A DNA stretch of 64,000 bases from Evernia prunastri (Eukaryota; Ascomycota; Lecanoromycetes; Lecanorales; Parmeliaceae). Position 1 is the first letter of the stretch. Every line of letters starts with the position of its first letter. Under the pieces are notes generated by a model. The model was not told the DNA's origin. It worked only from the letters and a program-made list of their open reading frames with translations, and searched no databases. Shown here piece after piece: positions 11,137-23,020 of the stretch. The DNA is taken from the NCBI GenBank assembly GCA_003184365.1, contig NKYR01000064.1, forward strand, positions 62,001-126,000, given 5' to 3'. A program made the position numbers and the translations under genes.

Positions 11137-12516
11137 ATGGCCGAGAACGCACCCCGAGTTGCCTGCTCCAAGCACCGCTGGCTCCCGCTCACCAGTCCAC
11201 CCAGCAGTCCCGTCGCGTTGCCCATACGCCCCGCCCTCTCGGAGCTCCCGGCCCTTCCGCTCGACCAGAGGCCTCAGCTCGCGACCTCCAAGACTCTGCC
11301 GGCGCCGGTCCCCGCCGTCGGCGTGAAGCAGCCCCTCACCCCTCCGTCCACGCCTGCGAAACCAGCGCACAACCGAGCGTCCGCCAGCGCGGACGGAATC
11401 GAGGCCACACTCTCAATCGACGTGAGTATCGGCGCGAAGCCCTCCGGGATGCTCGGGTTCACAACCGCGAATGGACCATCGAGGCGGGAAGCGTTCGGAT
11501 CGGACACGCCGCCGAAGCCGTATACAGCGAGATACCAGCTACACGAGGAGCTAGGGCATGGTGCCTGGAGCACCGTATACCGCGCCACCGAAGACGTCGA
11601 CATATTGAAGCCAGTGACAGATCTGCCACCGACTCCTCCCACATCGCCGACCACTGCCGCGACCGCATCGACCAAGAAAGTGTTGGCGGTCAAGAAACCC
11701 TCCGGCCGCCAGGCGCACAAGATCCTTGAGAAGGAAGCGCAGATCCTCACCTACCTCCACACCGACGTCGACGCATCCAACCACCTCGTCCCATTCCACG
11801 GCTTCGACTCGGCTCAGCATTCCATCGTCCTGGACTCCGTCCCGCTCAGCCTCGAAGTCCACGCCAGAGCGGCCATCCGACGTCCGCTCTCGACAAAGAC
11901 CATGTTCGACCCGGCCGTTGGAGCGGAGGAATGGGCCGGCCTCGCCGAGGGTCTGATCGCGGGTCTTGCATTCGTTCACGACGCAGGCTGTGTGCACGGA
12001 GACATCAAGCCCGCCAACATCCTTCTCCGACCCGGAAGCAGCGGCGGGCAGTTGACCGACCTGTACTGCGATTTCTCCTCCTCGCACATCATCTCTGGCA
12101 CAGGCGAAGAGGAGAAGGAGGTGGAAGAAGTCAGCGCCGTCACGACGGAGTACCTATCCCCCGAACTCCTCGAAGCACTGTCTCCCCGCAACACCGACCG
12201 CGCCGTCGCAACGCGCGCGTCGGACGTGTTCGCCCTGGCAGTGACACTGCTCTTCGCGGCCATCGGCGAGAGCCCTTATGCGGGCGCGCGGATGGCGTCG
12301 CAAAAGCTCAGTATGGCGAAAGAAGGGTTGCCGATCGGTTTCGCCAGGAGGGGGGAGCAGGCGAGTCGGGTCATGAAGGGCCGGGCCGTGGAGAAAGCGC
12401 TGCGAGGCGCACTGGCGAAGGAGACCGGGGAGAGGGTGGCCGTTGCCGAGTGGAGAGCTGAGATCCGACGGGTTGTGGAAAGCTGGCGAGCGGGCGGTTG
12501 GGCGAGGGGAGGGTGA
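11137..12516 (+). CDS. Divergent Ser/Thr protein kinase domain protein
   Basis: Single exon, 459 aa. The start is placed at the first ATG, 11137 (MAENAPRV), because the open frame further upstream begins in the pyrimidine-rich leader without an ATG. The first 130 residues are Pro/Ser-rich and disordered. The kinase domain spans about residues 130-450. The glycine loop is ELGHGAWSTVYRA and the probable ATP-binding Lys is in LAVKKPS. The catalytic loop is VHGDIKPANILL at about 285 (HGD instead of HRD). The Mg-binding motif is DFS instead of DFG at about 310. The activation-segment end TTEYLSPELL replaces APE by SPE. The lobes are interrupted by Pro/Thr-rich inserts. The key Asp residues are kept, so weak activity is possible; substrate and pathway are unknown. 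Confidence 0.8.
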   Translation: MAENAPRVACSKHRWLPLTSPPSSPVALPIRPALSELPALPLDQRPQLATSKTLPAPVPAVGVKQPLTPPSTPAKPAHNRASASADGIEATLSIDVSIGAKPSGMLGFTTANGPSRREAFGSDTPPKPYTARYQLHEELGHGAWSTVYRATEDVDILKPVTDLPPTPPTSPTTAATASTKKVLAVKKPSGRQAHKILEKEAQILTYLHTDVDASNHLVPFHGFDSAQHSIVLDSVPLSLEVHARAAIRRPLSTKTMFDPAVGAEEWAGLAEGLIAGLAFVHDAGCVHGDIKPANILLRPGSSGGQLTDLYCDFSSSHIISGTGEEEKEVEEVSAVTTEYLSPELLEALSPRNTDRAVATRASDVFALAVTLLFAAIGESPYAGARMASQKLSMAKEGLPIGFARRGEQASRVMKGRAVEKALRGALAKETGERVAVAEWRAEIRRVVESWRAGGWARGG

Positions 12517-15185
12517 GGCTGCCATGTGACAAATTCATGTTTTATATTTTCCCCCTCCCTTTTTTACGGAAGATATAGCGACGGTGTCGGTGGTTTGCCC
12601 ATTTTGGCCATCTATCTATTTTAGAGAGAGAGTCCTGATCTCTTCAAGGAGCGATATACTGGGCCGTCCCGTTCTAGAAAGAGTGAGCAAGCATTATCAT
12701 CGTCTTCCTCCTACCTTTTCTCACAAACAGGTATCAATCCAGACCAGTGCAGATGTGGAGTAGGTATCTGATCTCACCATCATCATCATCTTCTTCTTCA
12801 TCTTCTTCTTCCCCTCTACCATTACCCCATGCCAGCCCCCGGCGACCACGGTACGCCAACCCTCTATTCCGCAGATCCATCCAAACATACTGCATCTCAC
12901 ACGTCAAGACTCCATCCATCTATTCAGTCAGCCCCTTCTCAATCGAAACAAGCAGCTGAAAAGAAAAGAGCAGAGTAGACAAGAGAAGAGAAGAAAGGGC
13001 AGTCCCCCAACCGACCAACCCAACCGCATCGGGCCATCCCCACCAGCCCGGTTTGCGCTCCTTATGGATCCCCGAGCAGGCCTTTCCGGCCGGCCTCGAC
13101 GACGGGCCCAAGGTTTCCCAAAAAGGATTCAACAGGGGAGAAAGGGGGAGAAAAGGGAGAAGAGGGAAAAAAGGGAAAAGAGAAGGGACGAAAGAACGGA
13201 GCTGAACGAGCTGAACAAATGGGCTTTGTCCCAGGCCCGTGGCACCGGGCCTTTCATTTTACCAGAGGCATGGGGAGGGAAATCTATCGATTGGCCGTTC
13301 CCAGTCTTTTTGATGATGCTGGATCCCAGACGGTGGGGTTTCTGTCTTTCTTTCTTTCTTTCTCTCTTTCTTTCTTCCATTCTGTCTTTCGTGGCGGTCG
13401 TATAGGAGGGGCTTATTTGGCCCCGGGCCCATTTAGTTAGTGTATGAATGATTCAGCTTTCCGAAAAGGATGTTGTGTACTACCGACGCTATAATGTTAC
13501 GCTGGGTGTGGGTTTGATATTTGTATTCTGGGGTTGGGGGGGGGTTAAGTGGATCGGTTGACGGGAGTAGAGTTGTTGATGGAGAGATAGATGGCATGAT
13601 CGAGGTACCCCAGGCAACGAACGCTCATCGACCTTTTCCGGTTGGGTGGGGCGGAACGAGTGAAGAATAGAGGAAGAGCAATGGGATGACTCCCGGAAGT
13701 CTAAAAAGTTAAACATTCATCGACCGTGCTGTGGGTAGCGAATGCAGAGTCGCTCCGTTCATTGCAACTGAAAGTTCTTTTCGCTATGCTTACCAGGTTG
13801 CTTTGGTCACGACGGAATTCCGAGGACAGATAAGACGGTCCATCAGCACGGGAAAGTGTTGATTGGGTTCATCCATCAAAGACGTTCCAGGCTTTCGAGG
13901 ACAGAAGCAGAGATCTGCATTACCGACGTGCACACCCACTCACGAGTCAAGGTTGCCTTTTACAGAAGCTTACCCATCAAGCCCGTCCCCGTGGGTGGTG
14001 GGATCGCAAATCATCTGTGAGACGACTTTGGCTTGTCTGTTGACAGATCCATGTCTAGGCGTGTCTCAATGCGTCTCGGATGCAGCCACATGGCTTCCCC
14101 GGGTAAAGCCCCAGCTCGATTTCCGACCCGGTGATATGGTTGCTTTCCACGCGGTAAACGTTCTCGCGGGCGTTTACCATTATGTCGGGACCCAGGTGGT
14201 TTGGCTGGAGGTGTCACTCTGTTGCTGTCAGATGATGAAAGTGGGTTGGTCCTTGGTTTTAGCCTCTTATCTTTTCGGACTTCTGGCGGGACTGGTGCGC
14301 CTTATTTGATGGCCCTAGTACAACGTGATCAGATCCCTGTTTTCTTCTTGACTTTTACCTCCCATCTGTCTCTATCTGCCTCCTGTTGTCTCCTATTGCC
14401 TTCCATTGCCTCTCATTTCCTCTCTCATTTGCTTCAGCTGCCTCTTCCACTAACCCCGTTTTAGCATGGTCATGGCCGGCCCCACTCTTTCATTGGTCAT
14501 GGAGTATTGGTTCAACTGCGCGCGATCCAGCGTCGTCAGACTTGTTGGCAGTGCTGCGGAAGACACTTTGGTGCATGTACGTGCTGCATTATTGCATGAA
14601 AGATCGCTCCCGCGTTTCTCGACGGCTGGGATCGAAACATCACCTGGAAGTAGCTCTTTCTCGAGTGTGGAAGTCTCTGTAATCCTAATGTCTTTAGAAC
14701 GTTCTGATGGATGTCCCAAGGACTGCATCTGCGTATAAGGACTCGGCCCATCATCGACAATTTGCATTAGCCGGTGGCTTGTTTCCCTTATTCATCTTGC
14801 AGTAGTATGGCCAACCGGCCAAGTGGGTCTGATATCATCATTCTACGGGTACTTGGTCCATTTATCCTTTACGGACTGTTGTTGCCATATGAAAGTGAGC
14901 CTTCGGGCTCGTGAGTGCACATTTTGGATTTGTCTGCCTGTAATCAATAACAAAAAACGTCTGAGAGTCACAAATATGTTCATCAATAACCGCCCCATAC
15001 CTTTTTACTCGCAACAAGAAGTGAAAGCAGATTGAAAGAAACAAAATACGGCTGCTACCAATTTGGCGGAGTACAGCCCATAACGCAGCTCGTCTCTTAC
15101 CTTCAACAACACAACACAGTGACTACCGACTCCAAGGATCATAGCCCACCAGAATCTCATATTTCATCTCCAACGAGAAATTTCC
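12517..15185. other. Long intergenic spacer with low-complexity tracts
   Basis: No gene supported. It holds a TCA/TCT repeat (12778-12815), a purine-rich block around 13134-13195 and a CTTT microsatellite. The longest ORF (13863-14309, +) starts without an ATG and has no motif. Confidence 0.55.
13345..13378. repeat. CTTT microsatellite
   Basis: Imperfect CTTT repeat on the plus strand, in non-coding DNA. Confidence 0.85.
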
Positions 15186-15708
15186 ATGTCTGCCACCTCG
15201 TACGTAAGCCTAATTCATAGCTTCTGACCGGTACAATGGACTGAACCAAGGTTTTCAAAAGGCCTCAGACGAATGGTTTGGCCGACGTCAACATCGCCGA
15301 AAGATCCACCCCAATCGCTACCACTGCGTATGTATGCTCTCAATCAGTGGCTTCGTTCCGATCATATGAACTAATAATAAGGCATCTAGCTGGCCAACAG
15401 TCACAAATTGGGACGAAATTGACCCAGTCACCGGTTTGAGCAAAGGGTACATGACCGCCATGGACATCATCGACAGCTGCGACTACGCGGAGCTGCGCCG
15501 TTTCAACGCTCCCCTCCTCGCGAATCAGACCATTTCAATTGGGCAGCAGATAGAGATGTATTACAATGTAGTCGAGTCCGAGGAGCATAAGCGGACGAAG
15601 AAGGAAAGTACGGTGATGGGAAGGCAGAATTGTGTGGTGAAGAAGGTAGCAGCGATAAGGGCAATCTACAGAAAGGCAAGACCGAAGAAGGCAGTGAAGG
15701 GTGACTGA
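15186..15708 (+). CDS. Small three-exon gene, hypothetical protein
   Basis: Predicted exons 15186-15203, 15251-15327 and 15390-15708 (total 414 nt, 137 aa). Introns are 47 nt (gtaagc...caag) and 62 nt (gtatgt...ctag), and the second has a CTAATA branch-site candidate. The phases fit exactly (0, then 2) and the joined frame is open from ATG to TGA. The protein starts MSATSYVFKRPQTNG, has an aromatic WPTVTNWDEIDP segment, then MDIIDSCDYAELRRFNAPLL, and ends in a Lys/Arg-rich tail (AIYRKARPKKAVKG) that could be a nuclear or nucleic-acid-binding tail. No family is recognised. The last exon overlaps Ser/His-rich antisense ORFs that I treat as shadows. Support is the clean splicing model only. Confidence 0.42.
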
Positions 15709-15728
15709 AAACATGGAAGGCGCTCTGT

Positions 15729-15801
15729 GATGATGATGATGATGATGATGGATGGTGGTGGTGATGGTGATGGCGATGATGACGATAATGACGACGATGA
15801 T
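15729..15801. repeat. GAT/GGT trinucleotide repeat
   Basis: Starts as seven perfect GAT units and degrades into GGT, GGC and GAC variants. It lies just after the 15186-15708 gene. Confidence 0.8.
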
Positions 15802-16206
15802 AGAGAAGCAACGTGCGAATCGAATACACAAAGGCAACAGGGTGAAGGAAACAATGGAAGTACCCGATGCCGACACCACCCTCCTTCCACATAGATTTCC
15901 CATTCGCACTGTTTGGGAATACGATCCTCGCACAATACCAAATGTTGCTGGAAACCTCGTATCGTCCGACCTGTATCGGTCAAAGGCATGCACGGCTTCA
16001 AGCAGTGATCGCGGTCGCTCATAGCCGTGCTTTTATCGAAGAGGCGTAACTGTGCAAAGTAAAAAGGTCTCAAATGGAGAGCCGAGAGGACCCTCTCATC
16101 ATCTCTGGGCGATTAAGAATCAAACGGTGGCCGGCCCCCACCCAGCTGTCGCGCGTTCGGGGGAGCGAAGGAGCGGTGTTTCGCGAACACAACCTTCAAG
16201 CAAGCT

Positions 16207-16210
16207 GGCC

Positions 16211-16241
<31 letters not shown>

Positions 16242-16248
16242 TTCTTCT
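16207..16248. repeat. CTT trinucleotide repeat
   Basis: Near-perfect CTT repeat of about 13 units in non-coding DNA. Confidence 0.85.
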
Positions 16249-17188
16249 TTCCCACAAAAGAGCCAACTCTGTCGTCGAACTCGGGGAGCGGCAGAGAAGG
16301 TGGACAAAAGGGCTGGGTGCACGGCAAGTACAACGCCGGCGAAAATGCCGGTTTAGAGTCGTTGGCCGGAGAATAGATAAAGGGAGGGAGGAAGAGAAGG
16401 ATCGACTGCACTTTGCTCCCGTCACCGTGTGTCCATCATCAAGGCCAAGAGATCCGCTCGTGGAGATGGGGATTGTAAGCGACTGCTTTGCGATCAAGGA
16501 AGGGCGTCTCCCAGCCCCCTGACTCTAAGAGACGCTCACGCAGCTCGTGCAAAGAGATGGGATGGAAACCCTGCGTTAAAATGACTCTGTAGAAGGTTTT
16601 CGTTTTGTCTGCTTGTGCATTGTTCTCGGGGCCATCGAGACTACTGCGTTTTATTCACTGGGTACGAGGAATGTTAATTGACATTGTTCGTATACATAGG
16701 TAAATTGTCATTGAGTGCAGGGAAGCGGATGCCAAGCCTCAACTATAACGCTGTGGTCGATGTTTAGAAAAAGTAGGAAAAAGAAAAGAGCCCCCGTTTT
16801 TAAATTGAGAGTTTGCTCTCATTATTATATATGTAAATAATGCTTCATGTCTCTCCTATATATTATTATAATTACAACTAAGGTGGCATTTACAGCTCCG
16901 GTTTTCTATTCGTACAGACGCTTCTCTTCCAGTCAAAACAACCCGCTAATACCCTGACGCAGCAAACAACTATTCTCTTCCATCCCGTAAAGTCATGGTT
17001 CAGTCGTCCGCCCATACTGGTACACTGGTATATGCTCAATCCAAACAAAGATGCGGCAAATGTAAGATTATGATTATGATTTATGGCCTTATTTCCTGGC
17101 CTTAGGCTTTCGGTCGGTATGTAGTGGTAGCGGTAGTGGTAGCGGTATTGGTGGTGGTACTCGAAAGTCATGAATCGTAATGGCGAAC

Positions 17189-18628
17189 TCAGTAGGTCAC
17201 TTTCGTCCATTGCCAAGGCTGGTGTGGAGGCGGTACGCCCATCTCGTAAGAGGGGACGCCTTGCGGACCCGGCCATGAGGGTGAATAGGACTCGTATTGT
17301 CGATGCTATGATCACCGTCAGTCCGTGCCCACCTTTCGAATGATTTGAATCATCGTCACCTACCGAGGTAAGACTCGACGCCTCAGGAGCAAATCCCAAC
17401 GACGCTTGATCGTACTGACCCCACGCTGGTGTCGGCGACGTTCCAGACATGGGCGAATGTACACTGATCGGTTGAAAGCAAGAATCGATGCTCCCACGTT
17501 CAGGGCGCTGAATGCTCTCTTGCGGATAAAAGGGTGGGGGAAGAGCTTGTTGAGGTTGCAAGTAATCTGAGAGGGGGGAATAACAAGAATCAGAGGAGGA
17601 ATACAAAGGAGAATCTCCGGACGGAGAGAGCCCGTAGAACAGCTCAGGGACCAAGCTGTGTGGTGCCGTACCTATGGGTGGATGACCAGCGAGCTCATGG
17701 AGGCCTCCTGGCCCTGAGTGGTGGGAGGCGTATTCGCTGCTTCGGTGCATGTTGGGCTCGATTATGGAGCCAATGGACATGGTGCCGGAGGGTTGAGGAA
17801 TCGATGGCGCTGGTGCTGAGGCTGGAGGACCCATGTGTGGGGCGCTGAAGCTGCCTCTGGCGGATGGAGTTGAAGCTTCGCTGTTGGAGCGCTGGGAGTA
17901 TGGACTTCGGAATGCTGATGCCTCTGCTGGCATATTGTGTCTAGCCAACGTTAGAGCTGACCGCTTGCGCCAGGCTGATCTTCTTACTGTCTTTCCATGT
18001 GCCTTGCCAGCAGGTCCGCGCGTTGAAAAGGCTTCCGGCATCCTTCTATGGTGCATTGAAAGGCAGGCTGTGTATTGTGATTTGCTTCGTGGCGTCTGTA
18101 AAACGTCGGTCAGTACCAAGAACGGTTTGCAACGACCCCCGAATGTCATACTTGCGATGCTCTGCACGGGTGAAGATCTAATCCCAAGTTAGCACTTCCT
18201 CGAGCGAAGGTCCCATTCCCAAAACCCACCTTAGTACATCCTGGATACTCGCAAGCATGGACCTTCTTCCCCTTTTTGGCTTTGCTTATACGATGCGTTG
18301 TCGGAGTATACGTGATTTCGCCGCCCATCGGATCCAGCGTTGCCGCCGGCATTGTCATGAGTGAACCCCGTGATGACGCGGAGCCCGACCCTGAGCCTGC
18401 TCTATAAGGCATCGTCTTTGTTTTCTGCCGCGGCTTTGGGCTGTCCTTTGGTTTCTCAGAAGCATCTGCCGGAGACTTAGAAGTAGACCTGCGACGTCGC
18501 GTTGATTTAGACGCTGTCCGTTTACCGTCAGAGGCTGATGAGAGACCGGTGGGAGGAGTCGTTGATATTATTGTTGCTGTAGATTTGGCAGCCTCTATCA
18601 ACTGTGACTGGAGTTGTTGGTCGGCCAT
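17189..18628 (-). CDS. C2H2 zinc-finger transcription factor, five exons
   Basis: Predicted exons 18628-18230, 18177-18152, 18095-17988, 17940-17364 and 17305-17189 (1227 nt, 408 aa); all four introns are GT-AG and the phases match. Two C2H2 fingers at about residues 122-178 are split by introns. Finger 1 is CEYPGC...FTRAEHRKRH and finger 2 is CTIEGCRKPFQRADLLARH. The N-terminal 110 residues are Ser/Thr-rich with a basic KSTRRRRSTSK nuclear-signal-like run. The C-terminal half is Pro/Ser/Tyr-rich and disordered, as in activation domains. The last intron (17363-17306) is chosen because splicing gives a short clean tail (YESYSPSWPGPQG...WTKVTY). Reading through would add over 150 residues of mixed composition. 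Probably a nuclear regulator; targets unknown. Confidence 0.82.
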
Positions 18629-20063
18629 GGTGCAAACTCTGCGCCTTTAATGGTAATTAAATGATCTCCGCCTCAACTTGGATATGCCCAGGGTCTTATT
18701 AGGATCTCAGCTATGGTGTGGGGCGGAGGGATCGATGACTGAATGCGGCCTGTAGAGATTATGATAGCCTCAGCAAGGCAGCTCTGATATTCGAGGTGGC
18801 AGTACAGGACATTAGTATGTAACCTTCAGCCTCCCACGGCGGTCATGCTGTGTTTGGCCGGTGAGGCAGGCTGACGTAGCAAAATTAGCAAAGTCAAGAC
18901 GTCGTATAGGTCATGAAGAGATGGGCAGCGAGAGATGTTTGTGAAAGAGACCATCATCATCTATTTGATCTGCAAAGCCGAGTGATCAAGGGTGGGGTGG
19001 ATGAAGGAAGCTGCCGAAGCAGCGATGCCTAGTTGAGGTACTCTGATGGCTTGAAGCCTTTGGACCTATACCTGTTCGAGAAGCTGTAATCTCGCTTGAC
19101 GAACTGTATCGAGGATAGGTGATCATGGGTACCTATTTTAAACGCGGCTGTGCAAGCAAGTCATGAATAATAATGTAAGAAACTCTTTCTTGTGTAGGTT
19201 GTAACTTGGAGGTAGTCTGTAGTCACAGTGGTATGTACTGGCCCGAGGGGTTCAAGCCCGCGGCTTGAAGGAGCTATCGACGTCGTAGTTTGAATCTTTC
19301 CAACCACGGGTCGTGTCAGAATGATATGGCCCAAGCTCCCTTAATTTCATGTGTCGCCGACTATTCCAAGGCCGTAGCGCAGAGGCATGGCACGGGAGGA
19401 TTTCGATCGATGATCCATCAGCCAGACCGTAGACGTAGGTCGAAACGCTGTCAAAAGAGGTCAAGTCTTTTTCTTCTCTCTTTTTCCTCTTTCTTTTTCC
19501 TCCATTTTTTTCCCTTTGCTTTTTCGATCCCCGGCGAAAGTACCGAGGAAATGTACAAAGATGAAGGGGGATTATGATTCTTGGCGTTTGTAGTGCGTTT
19601 GAATCGAGGTTCTGATATCACGTCAGGGTGTGAAGGGCGAGGCTGACAGAGGATCTGGACTGTGCTTGGTTAGGAGGGTATGAGGTCGACTTGACGCATG
19701 AGGTGCATTAGGGGTAAGCATCTCACGCTATTTTGGGATCAGGCACGCTAATCCTTCCGTATGCGCGATCAATGGCACTCTAAAAATCCCTAAGCATCCC
19801 TGATAATAATGGCACCCCCTTTTCCTTCCTTTTTTGCTTTTTCCTTCCCTTGTTTGTATGCTTTTTTCGGTGCAATTGTCGGTGAATTCCCGCTTGCTTG
19901 CCCAATGGGGTGTGGAGATGAAGGATTGGCGCCGAGATTTATTAGTAATTACTCGATCAATAGATAGATCAATATGGAGGTGAGAGATGAAGCTATGATG
20001 AAGATGAAACATGGACTCTTCTTTGAATTCTTTTAACAGGGTCACCAAGAAAGTCACAGGATT

Positions 20064-20098
20064 TCACAAGTCACAAGTCACAAGTCACAAGTCACAAG
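20064..20098. repeat. 7-bp tandem repeat TCACAAG x5
   Basis: Five perfect tandem copies of TCACAAG. Confidence 0.95.
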
Positions 20099-20220
20099 TC
20101 GGGGACTGAGCCTCTGAAGTCTGAACGAGGGAAGGGGACATGGCGGAGACTGAGAGGAGAGGCGGAATAATGTGGATGTGGTCTTGGCAGCTGAACGCCA
20201 TCGATCCGTTCTACCCGTAA

Positions 20221-20260
20221 GTTACCTAAAGTTACCTAAAGTTACCTAAAGTTACCTAAA
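20221..20260. repeat. 10-bp tandem repeat GTTACCTAAA x4
   Basis: Four perfect tandem copies of GTTACCTAAA. Confidence 0.95.
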
Positions 20261-20383
20261 GGTAAGGTATGTTGTTCATGTTTTAGGGCACGGCCAGGGG
20301 GGGGGATTATTATTGCCAATGAGCGATTGCCATTTATTATTATTAATGTTGGAAGTCTATCTTGAGCCCATCACTCATAAGGT

Positions 20384-20415
20384 AAGGTAGTAAGGTAGTA
20401 AGGTAGTAAGGTAGT
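20384..20415. repeat. 8-bp tandem repeat AAGGTAGT x4
   Basis: Four perfect tandem copies of AAGGTAGT. Confidence 0.95.
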
Positions 20416-22740
20416 CATCATCAGTTTGACAGTAGGTAGGTAGATAAAATAATGAATTTAGTGATAAAGAGCAAAGGTAGTAAGTAGTAAAATGGAATGG
20501 TAATGAAATAATCATGATACCAATGATGATAAAACCAAATCCCAAAAACAAATCAAGTACCGTACCTTTTTTCCGTTATGCATGTCTTTTCTCTTCTACG
20601 TATATTCCATCGTTGTAAAACTTGTATGGAGCGAATTGAAAATGCTTAATCTCAATTACCACGTGACATGTTGCATTTTGCATTGTGCATCTTGCATTTC
20701 GGTTCATCAGTCAGATCCAAATGGCGTCGCCGACATATGCAAGCACAGTCAGCCAGAAGCATAATTCATCAACCAACGGCATCCATCCCAAAGTGCGTAG
20801 ATGCTCGGGCACATGGTTTGATTTAGGGTGTGGGGAAACATGCAGTGATGATACAACGATAGCTGATAAAACTAAAATGCAACCAATGCTATGCCGATGT
20901 GCCTCATCTCTGCATTCTTCATTATTGTTATTGAATAATTAATACAACATACACCGTGTGCCTCATACGACTGTACCAGTCAGTGTACAGCGAGTAGGAA
21001 GTAACAAGGTTAACCTTTGGTTCCTGACGATCTCGCGTACCTGACCCCGAACAAGCTAGGCGCAATAATCCTATTGAGGAAAAGATCCCTGCCAGGTCAG
21101 ATCTCGTGGCAGTAGGTAGTAATCATAGTAGTATAGTACCTGTATGTACCTCAGTAGTTCATCATGGACATGGACATGCAGCATACTCCATATCCATATC
21201 CATACCCATAGAGTATCCATATCCATGATGCTATTATCTCATTATCATTGTTATCCTATCATCCTATGAAGGCTATCCTATCATGCTTGTTGTTGATTCG
21301 AGTTATAAAAGTAAAAATAGTGAAAATGTTAAATTGCTAAAAAGTTGGTCAACGTCTCTAGCCTACAAGTTTATTTGTCTATGTTCACACACCACACACA
21401 TAGTAATAGTAAATTATTGCATCCATAGGTCACCCGTTTCTTCATCCTCGACTTGACCTGCCGCGTGAACGATATCATCATTGCTTTATCAATCATTGAT
21501 AATGGTTGATCTTCAATCATTACCACTCGTAATAATGAAATTATAAGACCAACTAGGTATCACTTTGTCTTTCCCCCCTCCCCTGACTTGAAAAATTAGA
21601 GAATGGCGCTTGAGCCCCGGATCAGCAGCAGCATTTGTTTCATGCTCCCTAAACTTTCTTCTCCACCTTTCTTCTCCTCCTCTCCTACATCTTATTAAAA
21701 TCAAGTTTCAACCTTCTTCAAAACTAACTTCTGCCTAGGAGCCATCAGTGGATACGGTAAAACCAAAAATACAGATCTGAGCTAGCCATCAGATCTCGCA
21801 TCCTGAAACACTTCAGACCTGCCGCCAAATGTTGGATAATAGGTAGGTAGGTACCTAGCATACTCCAGCTTTTCTATTTCTCCACCTCCACCTACCGTGA
21901 CCGAGTCGGCGAGAAATGTAAGAATCCTCAGGCCCGTTTAGCTGCGCAACGGTGACTCCAAGTCTCCAACAAACCGTTGCAGTAGGTAGAGTGGTACCCT
22001 TTCCTCGCGTACCTGCATACGCGTGGGGGATTAAAAACCATCTTGGATGCCCTGTCGATCTTTCCTCTCCGTCCCCAAACAACAAAAGCCTGCTGCGGCT
22101 ATGATGCAAGTCGTCGGGCATTTTCTCTCTGGCTCGGGTCAGAAGAAAAAAGGTCCGTGCCAACTATCTTTCCTCCTGCATGTGGTTGCATTTCGTCGCT
22201 CCTGACCTTGTTTGACCTTGGTTCTGTTTGGCCTTGCTTAACCCAAACGTTCCCCTCTCCCGCAGACGTGTTCTCCCGTCCGCTAACCCTCGCTAGAGTC
22301 GCTACTGCTGTATCACCAGTGCTTTTCGGAGAACTTCCTACTCGCTATCTCCTCTGACCCCTCTGTCTCTTTCGCTACTCAGCAACCGTAAGTGACGAGC
22401 GTCGTTTCATCAGCTGAGGCAGACTTCCGTGCCACAAGTACAGCAACACACTTTTCGCGATTCCGATGGGTCTAACAAGTGGCGTATACCTACCTCCTGC
22501 TGCAACTAGCCTTCACCGTACCAAAGCTACGTAAACGTTGCGGGAGACCAGAGTTTTGGGTTGGCAAGCTCTGAATAATGATGAGTTCCCCTGCAGCTTG
22601 CATGGTGCCGACGTCGACGTCAAGTGGAATTGAAGAAGGCTCTACGCCGAAGGGGCAAGCTCGTCATCGTCCAAACGTAAAGGATGCGCGATGTAACTCG
22701 GTACGCTGCCATTCTCCCGAGAGTTTTCTATTTCAGTGCT

Positions 22741-22957
22741 CAGGATTCGAAAGCCTCAAGGACTGGTTCCCGATTCTTCTGAGAGGACCCCGAATCCCAC
22801 CCGGGCTCTGCAAGAAAGAGCAAAAGCCAGCTTGTCATTGTACAGTAGTGTTCAACGTCTAGGGATTCGGAGCCTCAAAGGCGGGTTCCTGGTCGCAAGT
22901 GTCCAACGGAACCCCCAAGTTCCAACCGGGGCTTCGCAGGAAAGAGTAAAAGCCAGC
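22741..22957. repeat. Two diverged copies of a ~100-bp block
   Basis: Copies begin at about 22741 and 22861. Both contain GATTCG, GCCTCAA, GGTTCC, a middle section that varies, then GCAAGAAAGAG or GCAGGAAAGAG followed by AAAAGCCAGCT. Spacing is about 120 bp. The copies differ by substitutions and small indels, so no common reading frame is kept. Confidence 0.75.
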
Positions 22958-23020
22958 TCAGCATTTGTTGCAGCGCCGCAAGAGTCTCACACACCCCGAA
23001 ATCCTTTCGCTAGAGCACCA

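Larger units (their letters stand above)
15709..17188. other. Intergenic spacer between converging genes
   Basis: No gene supported. Contains a GAT/GGT repeat starting at 15729 and a CTT repeat around 16207-16248, both of which create spurious long ORFs on each strand. AT-rich at 16800-16880. The 3' untranslated region of the downstream C2H2 gene includes a GGTAGT/GGTAGC repeat at 17118-17157. Confidence 0.55.

Noticed and set aside
13863..14309. 148-codon plus-strand ORF
   Set aside because: Starts without ATG, odd composition, no splice or homology support.
15503..15993. His/Ser-rich antisense ORFs
   Set aside because: Generated by the GAT/GGT repeat at 15729-15801.
20064..20415. CRISPR-like array
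   Set aside because: Repeats are contiguous tandem units without spacers, and the genome is eukaryotic.
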